Source: an uncultured Blautia sp. (lineage in GTDB: Bacteria > Bacillota > Clostridia > Lachnospirales > Lachnospiraceae). Taken from it: DNA of 11,688 nt. A model generated the notes under the pieces. That model had not been told where the DNA came from. It saw only the letters and a list, made by a program, of their open reading frames with translations, and made no database searches. Position 1 is the stretch's first letter, and every line of letters begins with the position of its first letter. Made by a program: the position numbers and the translations under genes. The stretch is from NCBI GenBank assembly GCA_900765525.1, contig CAAFRY010000286.1, forward strand, positions 1 to 11,688. The letters run 5' to 3'. Positions 1 through 6,753 of this stretch are shown here, piece after piece.

Positions 1-113
1 CCATCTGCTGCGTTGTCGTCAATCGACGTAGCCACCGCTACGCCTCATTCCTCCGCCTTGCAGAATGAAAATTCATTCTACGTCATTACGCTGAAAATGA
101 ACGTGCCAGCACA
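1..113. repeat. Cluster of short palindromes, probable extragenic repeat element (cut by window edge)
   Basis: This stretch lies downstream of the thioredoxin-like gene and holds no credible gene. It contains several closely spaced inverted repeats: GTCG/CGAC (15-18 and 24-27), CGTAGC/GCTACG around a 4-nt loop (27-32 and 37-42), AGAATGAA/TTCATTCT around 2 nt (62-69 and 72-79), and a bulged CGTCATT/AATGAACG pair (81-87 and 96-103). Its base composition is richer in CG steps than the surrounding intergenic DNA. The tandem hairpins resemble REP/BIME-type intergenic repeats, and from memory similar sequences recur between genes of gut Clostridia; that is recall, not a search. There is no T-tract, so it is not a classical terminator, although it could protect the 3' end of the upstream mRNA. 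Confidence 0.55.
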
Positions 114-815
114 CTACGCACCGGTTACTCCCAGATACTCTTCCAGTATGGCTAAAAGATTTTCTTTTGACAGCATACCGCTTCCCCCTGCCACCAGTTC
201 TCCCTTTTCATTGATTAAATAAGTGGTAGGAAAGGCCTGGATTCCATAGGTTATTACCGCACTCATTTCCAGGTCATAATACACAGGAAAGCTAAAGGCC
301 TGCTCTTCTACATAAGCTTTTCCGGACTCTTCCGTCTCTCCCATACAGCCCACACCGTCTACCATGATAAACTGAAGCTTGTCTCCCAGTTTCTCATATA
401 CTTCCTGAAAATCCGGCATTTCCTCTTTACAAGGCGGGCACTTGCTGGTCCAGAAATTTACTACTGCCGGTTTTCCTTCCAGGATTTCCCTCAGGCTTAC
501 CTGTTCTCCTGCCTGGTTCCATACCGTAAAATCCGGAGCCTGCTGGTACTGGGTCTTTTCTTCCTGTTTTTCCTCTGTCTCTCCCTGCTGCTGACCGCTC
601 TCTTCACTGCTGTCCGGCTGACTGCTCTGAGGTTCGTCTTTCTGGTTCTCTTCGCTCTTAGCCCCGGCATCCTGTTCATCCCCTGATTCTGTTCCCAGGG
701 AAGCCATATTTTGGGCAGAAGCTGCTTTTTTCAGCTCCTGATAGCCAAAGCCGGCAATGACCAACAGCAGCACCAATGCTGCCGCTCCTAATATCCATTT
801 CTGTTTTGCGTTCAT
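114..815 (-). CDS. Membrane-anchored TlpA/ResA-like thioredoxin-fold protein
   Basis: This 233-residue protein probably reduces or isomerises thiols outside the membrane, using electrons passed by the CcdA-type protein encoded just upstream. Residues about 7-24 form one hydrophobic helix, a membrane anchor without a lipobox. Residues about 40-90 are a low-complexity, Glu/Gln/Ser/Asp-rich linker. A thioredoxin fold follows, with the redox motif WTSKCPPC (Cys126 and Cys129) and the cis-proline loop AFPTTYL near residue 196. A third cysteine (Cys157, in VDGVGCMGE) is extra to the usual pair. The ATG start is supported by AAGGAGG four bases upstream, and the gap to the upstream gene is 17 nt. ResA-type cytochrome c maturation is known for this family, but no cytochrome genes are visible here, so the true client is unknown. 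Confidence 0.9.
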   Translation of the reverse strand: MNAKQKWILGAAALVLLLVIAGFGYQELKKAASAQNMASLGTESGDEQDAGAKSEENQKDEPQSSQPDSSEESGQQQGETEEKQEEKTQYQQAPDFTVWNQAGEQVSLREILEGKPAVVNFWTSKCPPCKEEMPDFQEVYEKLGDKLQFIMVDGVGCMGETEESGKAYVEEQAFSFPVYYDLEMSAVITYGIQAFPTTYLINEKGELVAGGSGMLSKENLLAILEEYLGVTGA

Positions 816-832
816 AAAGCCTCCTTCCTGCT

Positions 833-1498
833 TTAGCTGACCATAGCCAGGTACTGATTCATAAGGCCAGTCATCATCAGAATTCCTACCACAATCAGCA
901 ATCCTCCGGATACTTTATTTATGACTCCATAATGGCCTTTTATCCAATCAAATGTAGTTTTCAGCTTCTGTATCAGAACTGCACTGATAAGAAAAGGAAT
1001 TCCCAAGCCAGCGGAATAGCACAGCAATAGTAAAATTCCCTTCCCGGCAGAGCCCTGGGAAGACGCCAGCATTAGAGCGGAGCCAAGGAACGCACCAATA
1101 CAGGGCGTCCATCCCAAAGCAAAGATAATACCGAAAACCAAAGTCGCACGAATTCCCATTTCCTTACTCTGTCCCAGGCCGGCAGTTCCCCGGAAAAGAT
1201 TTATCCGTATCACACCTAAAAAATTCAATCCAAAGAAAATTACCAGAAGACCGCAGACAATATTCACTCCGGTCTGGTACCTGGTCAAGAAACCTCCCAC
1301 CGTGCCGGCAAAGGCTCCCAATATCCCAAAAGTCAGAGTAAACCCCAGGACAAAGGCCAGAGCCTTCCATATGGGAGAACGCATTTTTCCGTCAGACTCC
1401 CCTCCGGCAAAATAAGCCACATATACCGGAAGCATAGGAAGCAGGCATGGGGAAATAAAAGTAATCAGTCCTTCTAAAAAAGTAATTAAGTAAGTCAC
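833..1498 (-). CDS. ccdA: CcdA-type (DsbD transmembrane domain) thiol-disulfide electron carrier
   Basis: This 221-residue membrane protein belongs to the CcdA/DsbD family, which moves reducing equivalents from cytoplasmic thioredoxin across the membrane to extracytoplasmic thioredoxin-like partners. It has about six hydrophobic segments and no fused periplasmic domains, as expected for short CcdA. The two conserved half-sites are present: SPCLLPMLP in the first helix (Cys18) and GWTPCIGAFLG in the fourth (Cys133). The start codon is GTG, placed nine bases after a perfect AAGGAGG. The gene lies 21 nt after the SagB-type oxidoreductase and 17 nt before the TlpA-like thioredoxin, so the three are very likely co-transcribed, and the thioredoxin-like protein is the obvious acceptor. 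Confidence 0.92.
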   Translation of the reverse strand: MTYLITFLEGLITFISPCLLPMLPVYVAYFAGGESDGKMRSPIWKALAFVLGFTLTFGILGAFAGTVGGFLTRYQTGVNIVCGLLVIFFGLNFLGVIRINLFRGTAGLGQSKEMGIRATLVFGIIFALGWTPCIGAFLGSALMLASSQGSAGKGILLLLCYSAGLGIPFLISAVLIQKLKTTFDWIKGHYGVINKVSGGLLIVVGILMMTGLMNQYLAMVS

Positions 1499-1507
1499 TA
1501 AGTCTTT

Positions 1508-1514
1508 CCTCCTT
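1508..1514 (-). promoter_or_regulatory. Ribosome binding site fixing the GTG start of the ccdA-type gene
   Basis: A full AAGGAGG on the minus strand lies nine bases before a GTG codon. No ATG in the same frame lies close by, so this site supports the non-ATG start. Confidence 0.8.
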
Positions 1515-1519
1515 AATAT

Positions 1520-2329
1520 CTAAACAGACACGTCTGGGAACACGGATACTGCTTTTCCCACTGGGGCCGCATATATGGCACATTCATAAAGCTTATCTCC
1601 GGAAGGTCCCGGTTCAAAGCCTAAAAGCTCGTCCAGCTCCTCCTGGTTGTAAGCTCCTATGGCGCAGGTTCCAAGCCCCACAGACTGGCAGGCCATGTAA
1701 AGGCTCTGGCACACATGTCCGGCATCTATGAGAATATACTTAGAAGCCATCCGCCCATAACGCCACTCTGTCCGGTAAGGCAAGGCGCTCCACACAAACA
1801 CCACAGGCGCCTGGGCCGCAAAGGGCTGCTCTCCCAGGGCCCTGGCCAGTTCTTCCTGATAATCCTGCCTGTCTTCCCAAAGCTCCAGCTCATGGTTCTC
1901 TGGCAAATAGTGGTAGATACCCGGGCGGATACCATCCACTTTTCCCAGAAACAGGTAGGTTTCCAACGGATGTCGGGAGCCTGCCGAGGGCACATTCCGA
2001 AAGGTCACCGGGTTTTTATGTCCTGCCATCCGGCGGACACCCTGGGTGGCCCAGAGAAGGTAGGACAATTCTGTTACTGTCAGCTTATCCTCCCTATATT
2101 TTCTTCTGCTTTCTCTGCACATAGTCAGTTCCAGGTAATTCCCTTTTATGGAGAGGGAAGAAAAATCTGCAGGCAATGGTATTCTCTGCTTATTCCGGCC
2201 CTCCTTCAGGCATGAGATAGATGGCAGTTTCTGCTGCTGGTCTGTCTCTTCCGCATCTGCATAGCCGGGATGATACCCTTTTAACAGCTCTCTGTTTTTT
2301 AGTATTTCATATTTTGTTTTTTCATTCAT
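1520..2329 (-). CDS. Stand-alone SagB-type FMN-dependent dehydrogenase (nitroreductase superfamily)
   Basis: This 269-residue protein has the nitroreductase fold of the SagB type. That family is best known for oxidising azolines to azoles in thiazole/oxazole-modified microcins, but it also occurs widely as solitary enzymes of unknown substrate. Characteristic stretches are RESRRKY (72-78), LLWATQGVRR (91-100), PSAGSRHPLE (114-123, the flavin-binding region), a central WRYG...DAGHVCQSLY segment (189-211) and GLGTCAIGAY (218-227). Residues 1-65 are less conserved in character. No YcaO cyclodehydratase, precursor peptide or protease is in the window, so peptide azole formation is not supported. 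It is the first gene of an operon with a CcdA-type carrier and a TlpA-like thioredoxin. The ATG has GGGAGG 11 bases upstream, a slightly long spacing. It probably acts in the cytoplasm, since no signal peptide is visible. Confidence 0.88.
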   Translation of the reverse strand: MNEKTKYEILKNRELLKGYHPGYADAEETDQQQKLPSISCLKEGRNKQRIPLPADFSSLSIKGNYLELTMCRESRRKYREDKLTVTELSYLLWATQGVRRMAGHKNPVTFRNVPSAGSRHPLETYLFLGKVDGIRPGIYHYLPENHELELWEDRQDYQEELARALGEQPFAAQAPVVFVWSALPYRTEWRYGRMASKYILIDAGHVCQSLYMACQSVGLGTCAIGAYNQEELDELLGFEPGPSGDKLYECAIYAAPVGKAVSVFPDVSV

Positions 2330-2397
2330 AGGCCTTTAAACCTCCCTATAAAATGCCAATCCATACCTTATAGTTACTGTTCTATTTTAGATTCTTT

Positions 2398-2426
2398 ATT
2401 ATAACGGCTGAACATATATTTTTCAA
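2398..2426 (-). promoter_or_regulatory. Sigma-A-type promoter of the SagB-ccdA-thioredoxin operon
   Basis: On the minus strand, TTGAAA (2421-2426) and a perfect TATAAT (2398-2403) are separated by exactly 17 bases. The predicted transcript would start near 2391, giving a leader of roughly 60 bases before the oxidoreductase gene. The -35 box starts two bases beyond the T-tract of the upstream operon's terminator, so the two operons are insulated but packed back to back. Confidence 0.8.
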
Positions 2427-2428
2427 TC

Positions 2429-2469
2429 AAAAAGAGCAGAAGAAAACTTTTCTCTGTTTTCTTCTGCTC
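2429..2469 (-). terminator. Rho-independent terminator of the transporter-lyase operon
   Basis: Reading the minus strand, a perfect 14-base-pair stem (GAGCAGAAGAAAAC with GTTTTCTTCTGCTC, at 2456-2469 and 2434-2447) encloses the 8-base loop AGAGAAAA and is followed by TTTTT (2429-2433). It lies 54 bases after the stop of the cysteine-rich gene and just before the next promoter. Confidence 0.92.
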
Positions 2470-2499
2470 CCTAATGGCAGTCATTAAACGGTTTCCGCT

Positions 2500-2509
2500 A
2501 AGGAGGTGA
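2500..2509 (-). other. Anti-Shine-Dalgarno-like sequence in the operon 3' UTR
   Basis: The minus-strand transcript between the last stop codon and the terminator hairpin reads TCACCTCCTT, identical to the universal 3'-terminal anti-Shine-Dalgarno segment of 16S rRNA. On the plus strand this looks like a ribosome site, but no plus-strand gene follows. It may be coincidental. Confidence 0.4.
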
Positions 2510-2523
2510 ACCTGACGGAATTC

Positions 2524-3360
2524 TTACGACTCACCCAATGCCGTCATCTTATAGTAACAGCCCTGGTGTCTCTGGCAATGCTTACATCCGCCAATACAGG
2601 TCATCAGGCTTTCTTTACAAGCGGACAATCCTGTTCCTTTAATAGCTAAACACATCTCCCATGCTCTTTGAATATTATTATCCTCCCCGTAAAGCACAAA
2701 GGTTCTGGAGCCTTCACCAGAATGGATTCCACTTCCTGCAATCACCACAGCTTCTATACCAAATAAAATCTCAAAGGCTTTAATTTCTGTTATGATAAGG
2801 CCAAACAGATTATACAGACCGATAGCAGCCCCCATGGAGCAGTCTATGCCCTTGCGTCCACTGTGGGCCTGGGCGCTTCCTAAATCAGGAATCAATTTGT
2901 TTAAGCCTGCCAATATCAACATAGGCACTCCCTGCATATAGGCACTGTGCAGGGCATATCCTCTGCTGCCTCCTCCAAGAGCGGCAAAGGCCAAGGCTGC
3001 CCGTCCTGCAGTGTCAATAGCATTGGCCCCCACCACAATCAAATCATCTGCATCCATGGTTTCCATTACCTTCTGTATCTGGTTATCTACATTTTTGCTG
3101 ACGCCGTTTTCAATGAGTAAATTGTGGGGTGCGTCGGATACCTGCAAAGCAGTTCGGGTTCCGGTAGCTTCTATTCTTCCCGATATACGCAAAGGTTCAA
3201 ATCCCAACTCTTCTGAAAAAGCAGAAACCGTAGTTCCTCCGCACAGCAATAATTTGTGCCCGTTCAGACACTGTTTCACCTGTTCTGTCTGCTTTGCCGC
3301 TTTTGCAATCAATAGCTTCCCTTCATTTCCCGTAAGCGTCACCTGTACTCTTCTTGCCAT
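2524..3360 (-). CDS. Uncharacterised cysteine-rich protein, possible ISOCOT-like fold
   Basis: I do not recognise a named family for this 278-residue soluble protein. The N-terminal two thirds have Gly-rich turns typical of a Rossmann-like sugar-isomerase/CoA-transferase (ISOCOT) fold: LLLCGGTTVSAF (37-48), DDLIVVGANAIDTAGRAA (105-122), GGGSRGYA (129-136) and VPMLILAGLNKLIPDL (145-160). From memory, uncharacterised archaeal and clostridial proteins share a GANA-D-x-G plus LIP-type pattern; the fold assignment is inference. The C-terminus carries a tight cysteine cluster, C248, C255, C259, C262 and C268, with His261 and His265, which suggests a metal or Fe-S site. It is the last gene of the transporter operon, 16 nt after the dppC-type permease, with AAAGGA ten bases before its ATG. 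It may act on the imported compound or on the lyase product. Confidence 0.8.
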   Translation of the reverse strand: MARRVQVTLTGNEGKLLIAKAAKQTEQVKQCLNGHKLLLCGGTTVSAFSEELGFEPLRISGRIEATGTRTALQVSDAPHNLLIENGVSKNVDNQIQKVMETMDADDLIVVGANAIDTAGRAALAFAALGGGSRGYALHSAYMQGVPMLILAGLNKLIPDLGSAQAHSGRKGIDCSMGAAIGLYNLFGLIITEIKAFEILFGIEAVVIAGSGIHSGEGSRTFVLYGEDNNIQRAWEMCLAIKGTGLSACKESLMTCIGGCKHCQRHQGCYYKMTALGES

Positions 3361-3376
3361 ATTTCCACATTCCTTT

Positions 3377-4204
3377 TTACATATTTCTTGTTCTGGGGTC
3401 TAAATAATCTCTCAGCGCATCTCCGATAAGGTTCACAGATATGACAGTAACTGTAATCGCCATTCCTGGTACAATGGCTAAGTGAGGCGCTGTCCAGATA
3501 TAATTTCTGGCTGCGCTGAGCATGGAACCCCACTCCGGTGTAGGCGGCTGGGCTCCCAATCCCAGAAAGCTTAAAGTAGCCGCCAGCAAAATAGAAGAGC
3601 CAATCCTCAAGGTAGCCTGTATAATAATAGGCCCTATAGAGTTGGGCAGTAAATGCCGGAATATAATCCTCATATCCCCGGCCCCCGACGAACGTACTGC
3701 TTCCACAAAACAGCTTTCCCTAAGGGACATAAACTGGGCTCTTACCAGCCGGGCAAAAACAGGGATAGAACTTACCCCCACCGCCACCATGGGCGTATAT
3801 ATCCCCGGTTCCATGACCATCACAATAGCCATGGCTAAAAGAACGCTGGGAAAAGACAGAAGAATGTTGCATAACATCATGATTACCTGGTCCGCAATGC
3901 CTCCATAGTAACCGGCAAAAGCTCCCAGCATCAATCCTCCCGTTAAACCTAAAATAACCGAAATAAATCCGGCTGTAAGGGAATAATGGGCACCGGTAAC
4001 AATACGGCTGAATACATCCCTTCCAAAATCATCTGTTCCGAACCAATGCTCCCCGGATGGAGGCAGCAGCTTCATCGCTGTGTCCTGTTCATAAGGAGAC
4101 TGTACAACAAAAGGCCCCACAATGCTTATGATAATCAATAAAAGAAGAATAAAAAGCCCTGCCACTGCGCTGGGATTTCTCAGTAATTTTTTCAATACAG
4201 TCAT
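3377..4204 (-). CDS. dppC: Peptide-type ABC transporter permease, DppC/OppC family
   Basis: This 275-residue inner-membrane permease pairs with the DppB-type protein encoded 12 nt upstream to form the translocation channel. An N-terminal helix (about 14-34) is followed by the family's short extracytoplasmic motif HWFGTDDFGRDVFSR (53-67) and five further helices. The ATPase-docking EAA loop is seen at EAVRSSGAGDMRIIFRHLLP (168-187). The C-terminus DALRDYLDPRTRN is the normal end of DppC-like proteins, and the length is within the usual range. The ATG has AGGAGG at a normal distance. The cargo cannot be read from the permease sequence; the neighbouring lyase and PrpD-fold genes suggest a small multi-carboxylate amino compound or peptide-like adduct. 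Confidence 0.94.
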   Translation of the reverse strand: MTVLKKLLRNPSAVAGLFILLLLIIISIVGPFVVQSPYEQDTAMKLLPPSGEHWFGTDDFGRDVFSRIVTGAHYSLTAGFISVILGLTGGLMLGAFAGYYGGIADQVIMMLCNILLSFPSVLLAMAIVMVMEPGIYTPMVAVGVSSIPVFARLVRAQFMSLRESCFVEAVRSSGAGDMRIIFRHLLPNSIGPIIIQATLRIGSSILLAATLSFLGLGAQPPTPEWGSMLSAARNYIWTAPHLAIVPGMAITVTVISVNLIGDALRDYLDPRTRNM

Positions 4205-4216
4205 AACTTTCTCCTC

Positions 4217-5137
4217 CTATTTGTTCCTGATGCGGGGGTCTATGAGGGCATAGATAAAATCTGTAAGAAGGTTAATCATAGTAAAGGTAAAAGCCAAAAT
4301 CAAAATACCTCCCTGGATAATCTGCAAATCTCTGGTATTTAAGGCATCTACAATCATTCTCCCAACTCCTGGCCAGGAAAATACGGTTTCCGTTACCACT
4401 TGTCCTCCCAGCAGGACTCCGAATTGAAGGCCAATAATCGTCACCACAGGTACTGCAGCGTTTCTCAGAGCATGCATCCAGATTACCTTTTGTCTCCTTA
4501 CCCCTTTTCCCTTGGCGGTTCTTATGTAATCCTGCCCCAGCACCTCCAGCATACTGGTCCTGGTAAGTCTGGCAATATTGGCCGCCACTCCAAGCCCCAG
4601 GGTAAGGGAGGGCAGAACAAAACTGCTCCACCCTTCTCTTCCGTAAAAAGGAAACCAGGGGTGCCTTACAGAAAACTCAATAATCAACAGAAGGGCCAGC
4701 CAAAAGGACGGCATGGAAACCCCCAGAAAGGCCAGTACCATTGCTATGGTATCTCCTATTTTCCCACGGTGAATGGCGGCAAAAATTCCTACGGGAACTC
4801 CTATAAGAATAGCAATCACCATGCTGCACACCGCTAATTGCAAGGTAGCCGGCAAAGCAGATGCCATCAAAGTCATAACCGGCTGATTGGAACGATAGGA
4901 ATAGCCCAAGTCCCCGTGAAGCAGCCCCGCCATATAATTAACATATTGCTCTGCCAAAGGTTTATCCAGGTCCATGGCCTGGCGAAGATTCTCCACATCC
5001 TCTGCCGTGGCCTGGGGGCCCGCCAGGGCCTCCGCCGTATCACCTGGTATTGCATGAAGAAGGAGAAATGCACAGGTTGCCGCTCCTACTAAAACAATGC
5101 AGGTAAATAAAATTTTCTTTAAAATAAATTTCAGCAA
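4217..5137 (-). CDS. dppB: Peptide-type ABC transporter permease, DppB/OppB family
   Basis: This 306-residue integral membrane protein has the DppB/GsiC architecture. A first helix (about 9-29) leads into the LLHAIPGD motif, then a soluble loop with the conserved GLLHGDLGYSYRSNQPV stretch (71-87), then five more helices. The EAA loop that contacts the ATPases is at YIRTAKGKGVRRQKVIWMHA (204-223), and the protein ends with the typical ALIDPRIRNK. The start codon is TTG, seven bases after AGGAGG; the only nearby ATG is in another frame and soon meets a stop. Thirty bases separate it from the solute-binding protein gene, the widest gap in the operon, with no terminator or promoter that I can see. 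Confidence 0.94.
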   Translation of the reverse strand: MLKFILKKILFTCIVLVGAATCAFLLLHAIPGDTAEALAGPQATAEDVENLRQAMDLDKPLAEQYVNYMAGLLHGDLGYSYRSNQPVMTLMASALPATLQLAVCSMVIAILIGVPVGIFAAIHRGKIGDTIAMVLAFLGVSMPSFWLALLLIIEFSVRHPWFPFYGREGWSSFVLPSLTLGLGVAANIARLTRTSMLEVLGQDYIRTAKGKGVRRQKVIWMHALRNAAVPVVTIIGLQFGVLLGGQVVTETVFSWPGVGRMIVDALNTRDLQIIQGGILILAFTFTMINLLTDFIYALIDPRIRNK

Positions 5138-5144
5138 AATATCT

Positions 5145-5150
5145 CCTCCT
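5145..5150 (-). promoter_or_regulatory. Ribosome binding site fixing the TTG start of the dppB-type gene
   Basis: AGGAGG on the minus strand lies seven bases before TTG. The family's N-terminal pattern (basic residues, then the first helix) begins right after this codon, so the non-ATG start is credible. Confidence 0.75.
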
Positions 5151-5167
5151 GTCTTCCCATAACAGAC

Positions 5168-6742
5168 CTATTCTTTTACTACATTTTCCAGCATAATATG
5201 TTCTGTAGGCAGCATCTCGATTCCGGAAATATTGCTCCTGTATGTAAGAGCCTGTTTTGGATAATACAAGAAGGTCCAGGCCGCATCATCCATAATAAGC
5301 TGCTCTGCATTCTTGTACATTTCCATACGAACTTGTTCATCTACTTCTGTCTTTGCCCCCTCTAAAAGCTGGTCCACTTCAGCATTATTGTAAAAAGCTC
5401 TGTTAGAATTCGGAGGGAACTGTGAGGAATGAAAGACAGGATATAAGCCCTGGTCTGCATCTCCGGTGGAAGGGCTCCACCCTAACAGAACCATGTCAAA
5501 CTCTCCTTTTTTCACTTCTGACATCAAAGCCTGGAACTCCCACTGTCTGATATTCACTTTAATACCTGCCTTTTCCCACTGTGCCTGAAGATTTTCACAA
5601 ACCTGGGTATCCATCAGATAACGGCCTACCGGTGTCCAAAGCTCCAGCTCGATTCCATCCGGATAGCCAGCTTCCGCCAGAAGTTCCTTTGCCTTTTCTA
5701 CGTCACATTCATAGGTTTTCGTGGACGCATAGCCCCAAGTATCCGGTGCGATAGGTGCGTCCGCTACAGTAGCCAAACCGCCCAGAATATCATTTACAAT
5801 CACGTCTTTATCTACCGCATAATTCATAGCCTGCCGCACTTTTACATCCTGCAGCACACCTTTGCTGTTGTTCAGGGCCACATACATAGTCATTACGGTA
5901 TTTCCCTCTTCTATAGTTACATTAGCATCGCTTTCCAGACGCTGTGTTTCTGTAACAGGCAGCCTAAGAGCAACATCTGCCTGGCCGGACTGAATCAACA
6001 GTGCCCTTGTAGCGTCTTCCGGAACCACCCGGAACTCAACGCCCGCAACCTGGGGAGCCCCTTTAAAATAGTCCTCATTCCTTTCCATTATGACAGCTTC
6101 CCCTGTTTTCCACTCTTTAAATTTATATGGGCCTGTTCCCACAGGATGAGTAGAAATATCTGTTCCGTACTCCTCTATGGCAGCAGGGCTGATAATAGCA
6201 GCTACAGGGTGGCAAAGCTGCTGTAATAAGGAACCGCAGGGTGTCTCTGTAACAATATCCACGGTAAAGTCATCCACCACATTAACTTCTTTGATAGCCG
6301 CTAAAACAGAACGTCTGGGAGAACCCAAACTCTCATCCAAAACTCTTTCAAAAGTAGTTTTCACTGCTTCTGCATTAAAATCTGTGCCATCATGGAATTT
6401 CACTCCCTCTTCCAGCTGAAAGGTCCAGGTAAGGCTGTCCTCAGATACTGTCCACTCCTTGGCCAGGTCCGGCTCTATCTCCATGTCCTGATTAAACCTC
6501 ACCAGATTATTGTAAATATTTTTGTTAAAAATCTCTGTGGCTGAATCTGTACAAAAATGAGGGTCAAAAGTGGACGCATCACTTCCGGTAAGGACTATCA
6601 GCGTCTCATCTCCCTGTGCCCCGGTTTCCGTATTATTCTGCTTTTCTCCTGTACTGCCGGACTCTTGTCCCCCACATCCCGTCATCATAACAGTGGCCGT
6701 CATCAGCACACTTAATACCATTGCTGTAAATCTTCTCTTCAT
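5168..6742 (-). CDS. Family 5 extracellular solute-binding lipoprotein (peptide/nickel/glutathione type)
   Basis: This 524-residue lipoprotein delivers the substrate to the transporter. It opens with basic residues, a hydrophobic signal peptide and the lipobox MTGC (Cys23), then a short Ser/Gly/Glu/Thr-rich linker. Family 5 features follow: DASTFDPHF (55-63), LVRFNQDMEIEPDLAKEW (80-97), an LTWTFQLEEGVKFHDGT segment and HPVGTGPYKFKEW. Its overall look is closest to dipeptide and glutathione binders, but the ligand cannot be assigned. The chosen ATG sits five bases after GGGAGG and places the signal peptide correctly. An in-frame ATG 27 bases earlier would add nine residues before the basic N-region and overlap the lyase gene, so I prefer the shorter form. 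It lies 10 nt after the lyase. Confidence 0.93.
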   Translation of the reverse strand: MKRRFTAMVLSVLMTATVMMTGCGGQESGSTGEKQNNTETGAQGDETLIVLTGSDASTFDPHFCTDSATEIFNKNIYNNLVRFNQDMEIEPDLAKEWTVSEDSLTWTFQLEEGVKFHDGTDFNAEAVKTTFERVLDESLGSPRRSVLAAIKEVNVVDDFTVDIVTETPCGSLLQQLCHPVAAIISPAAIEEYGTDISTHPVGTGPYKFKEWKTGEAVIMERNEDYFKGAPQVAGVEFRVVPEDATRALLIQSGQADVALRLPVTETQRLESDANVTIEEGNTVMTMYVALNNSKGVLQDVKVRQAMNYAVDKDVIVNDILGGLATVADAPIAPDTWGYASTKTYECDVEKAKELLAEAGYPDGIELELWTPVGRYLMDTQVCENLQAQWEKAGIKVNIRQWEFQALMSEVKKGEFDMVLLGWSPSTGDADQGLYPVFHSSQFPPNSNRAFYNNAEVDQLLEGAKTEVDEQVRMEMYKNAEQLIMDDAAWTFLYYPKQALTYRSNISGIEMLPTEHIMLENVVKE

Positions 6743-6747
6743 AACAT

Positions 6748-6753
6748 CCTCCC
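6748..6753 (-). promoter_or_regulatory. Ribosome binding site deciding the start of the solute-binding protein
   Basis: GGGAGG on the minus strand begins within the stop codon of the lyase gene (TAG followed by GGAGG) and lies five bases before the ATG that begins MKRRFTAM. This argues against the ATG 27 bases upstream. Confidence 0.7.

Noticed and set aside
13..222. Plus-strand reading frame of 69 residues
   Set aside because: It spans the palindrome cluster and runs antisense into the thioredoxin gene; no ribosome site and no recognisable protein features.
1715..2215. Plus-strand reading frame of 166 residues
   Set aside because: It is antisense to the SagB-type gene, has no ribosome site, and its composition is that of a shadow frame.
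1520..2329. Thiazole/oxazole-modified peptide biosynthesis cluster
   Set aside because: Only a SagB-type protein is present; there is no YcaO cyclodehydratase, precursor peptide, protease or dedicated exporter.
2500..2510. Strong plus-strand ribosome site (AAGGAGGTGAA)
   Set aside because: The next ATG is about 30 bases away and opens a frame of only a few codons before a stop; no plus-strand gene follows.
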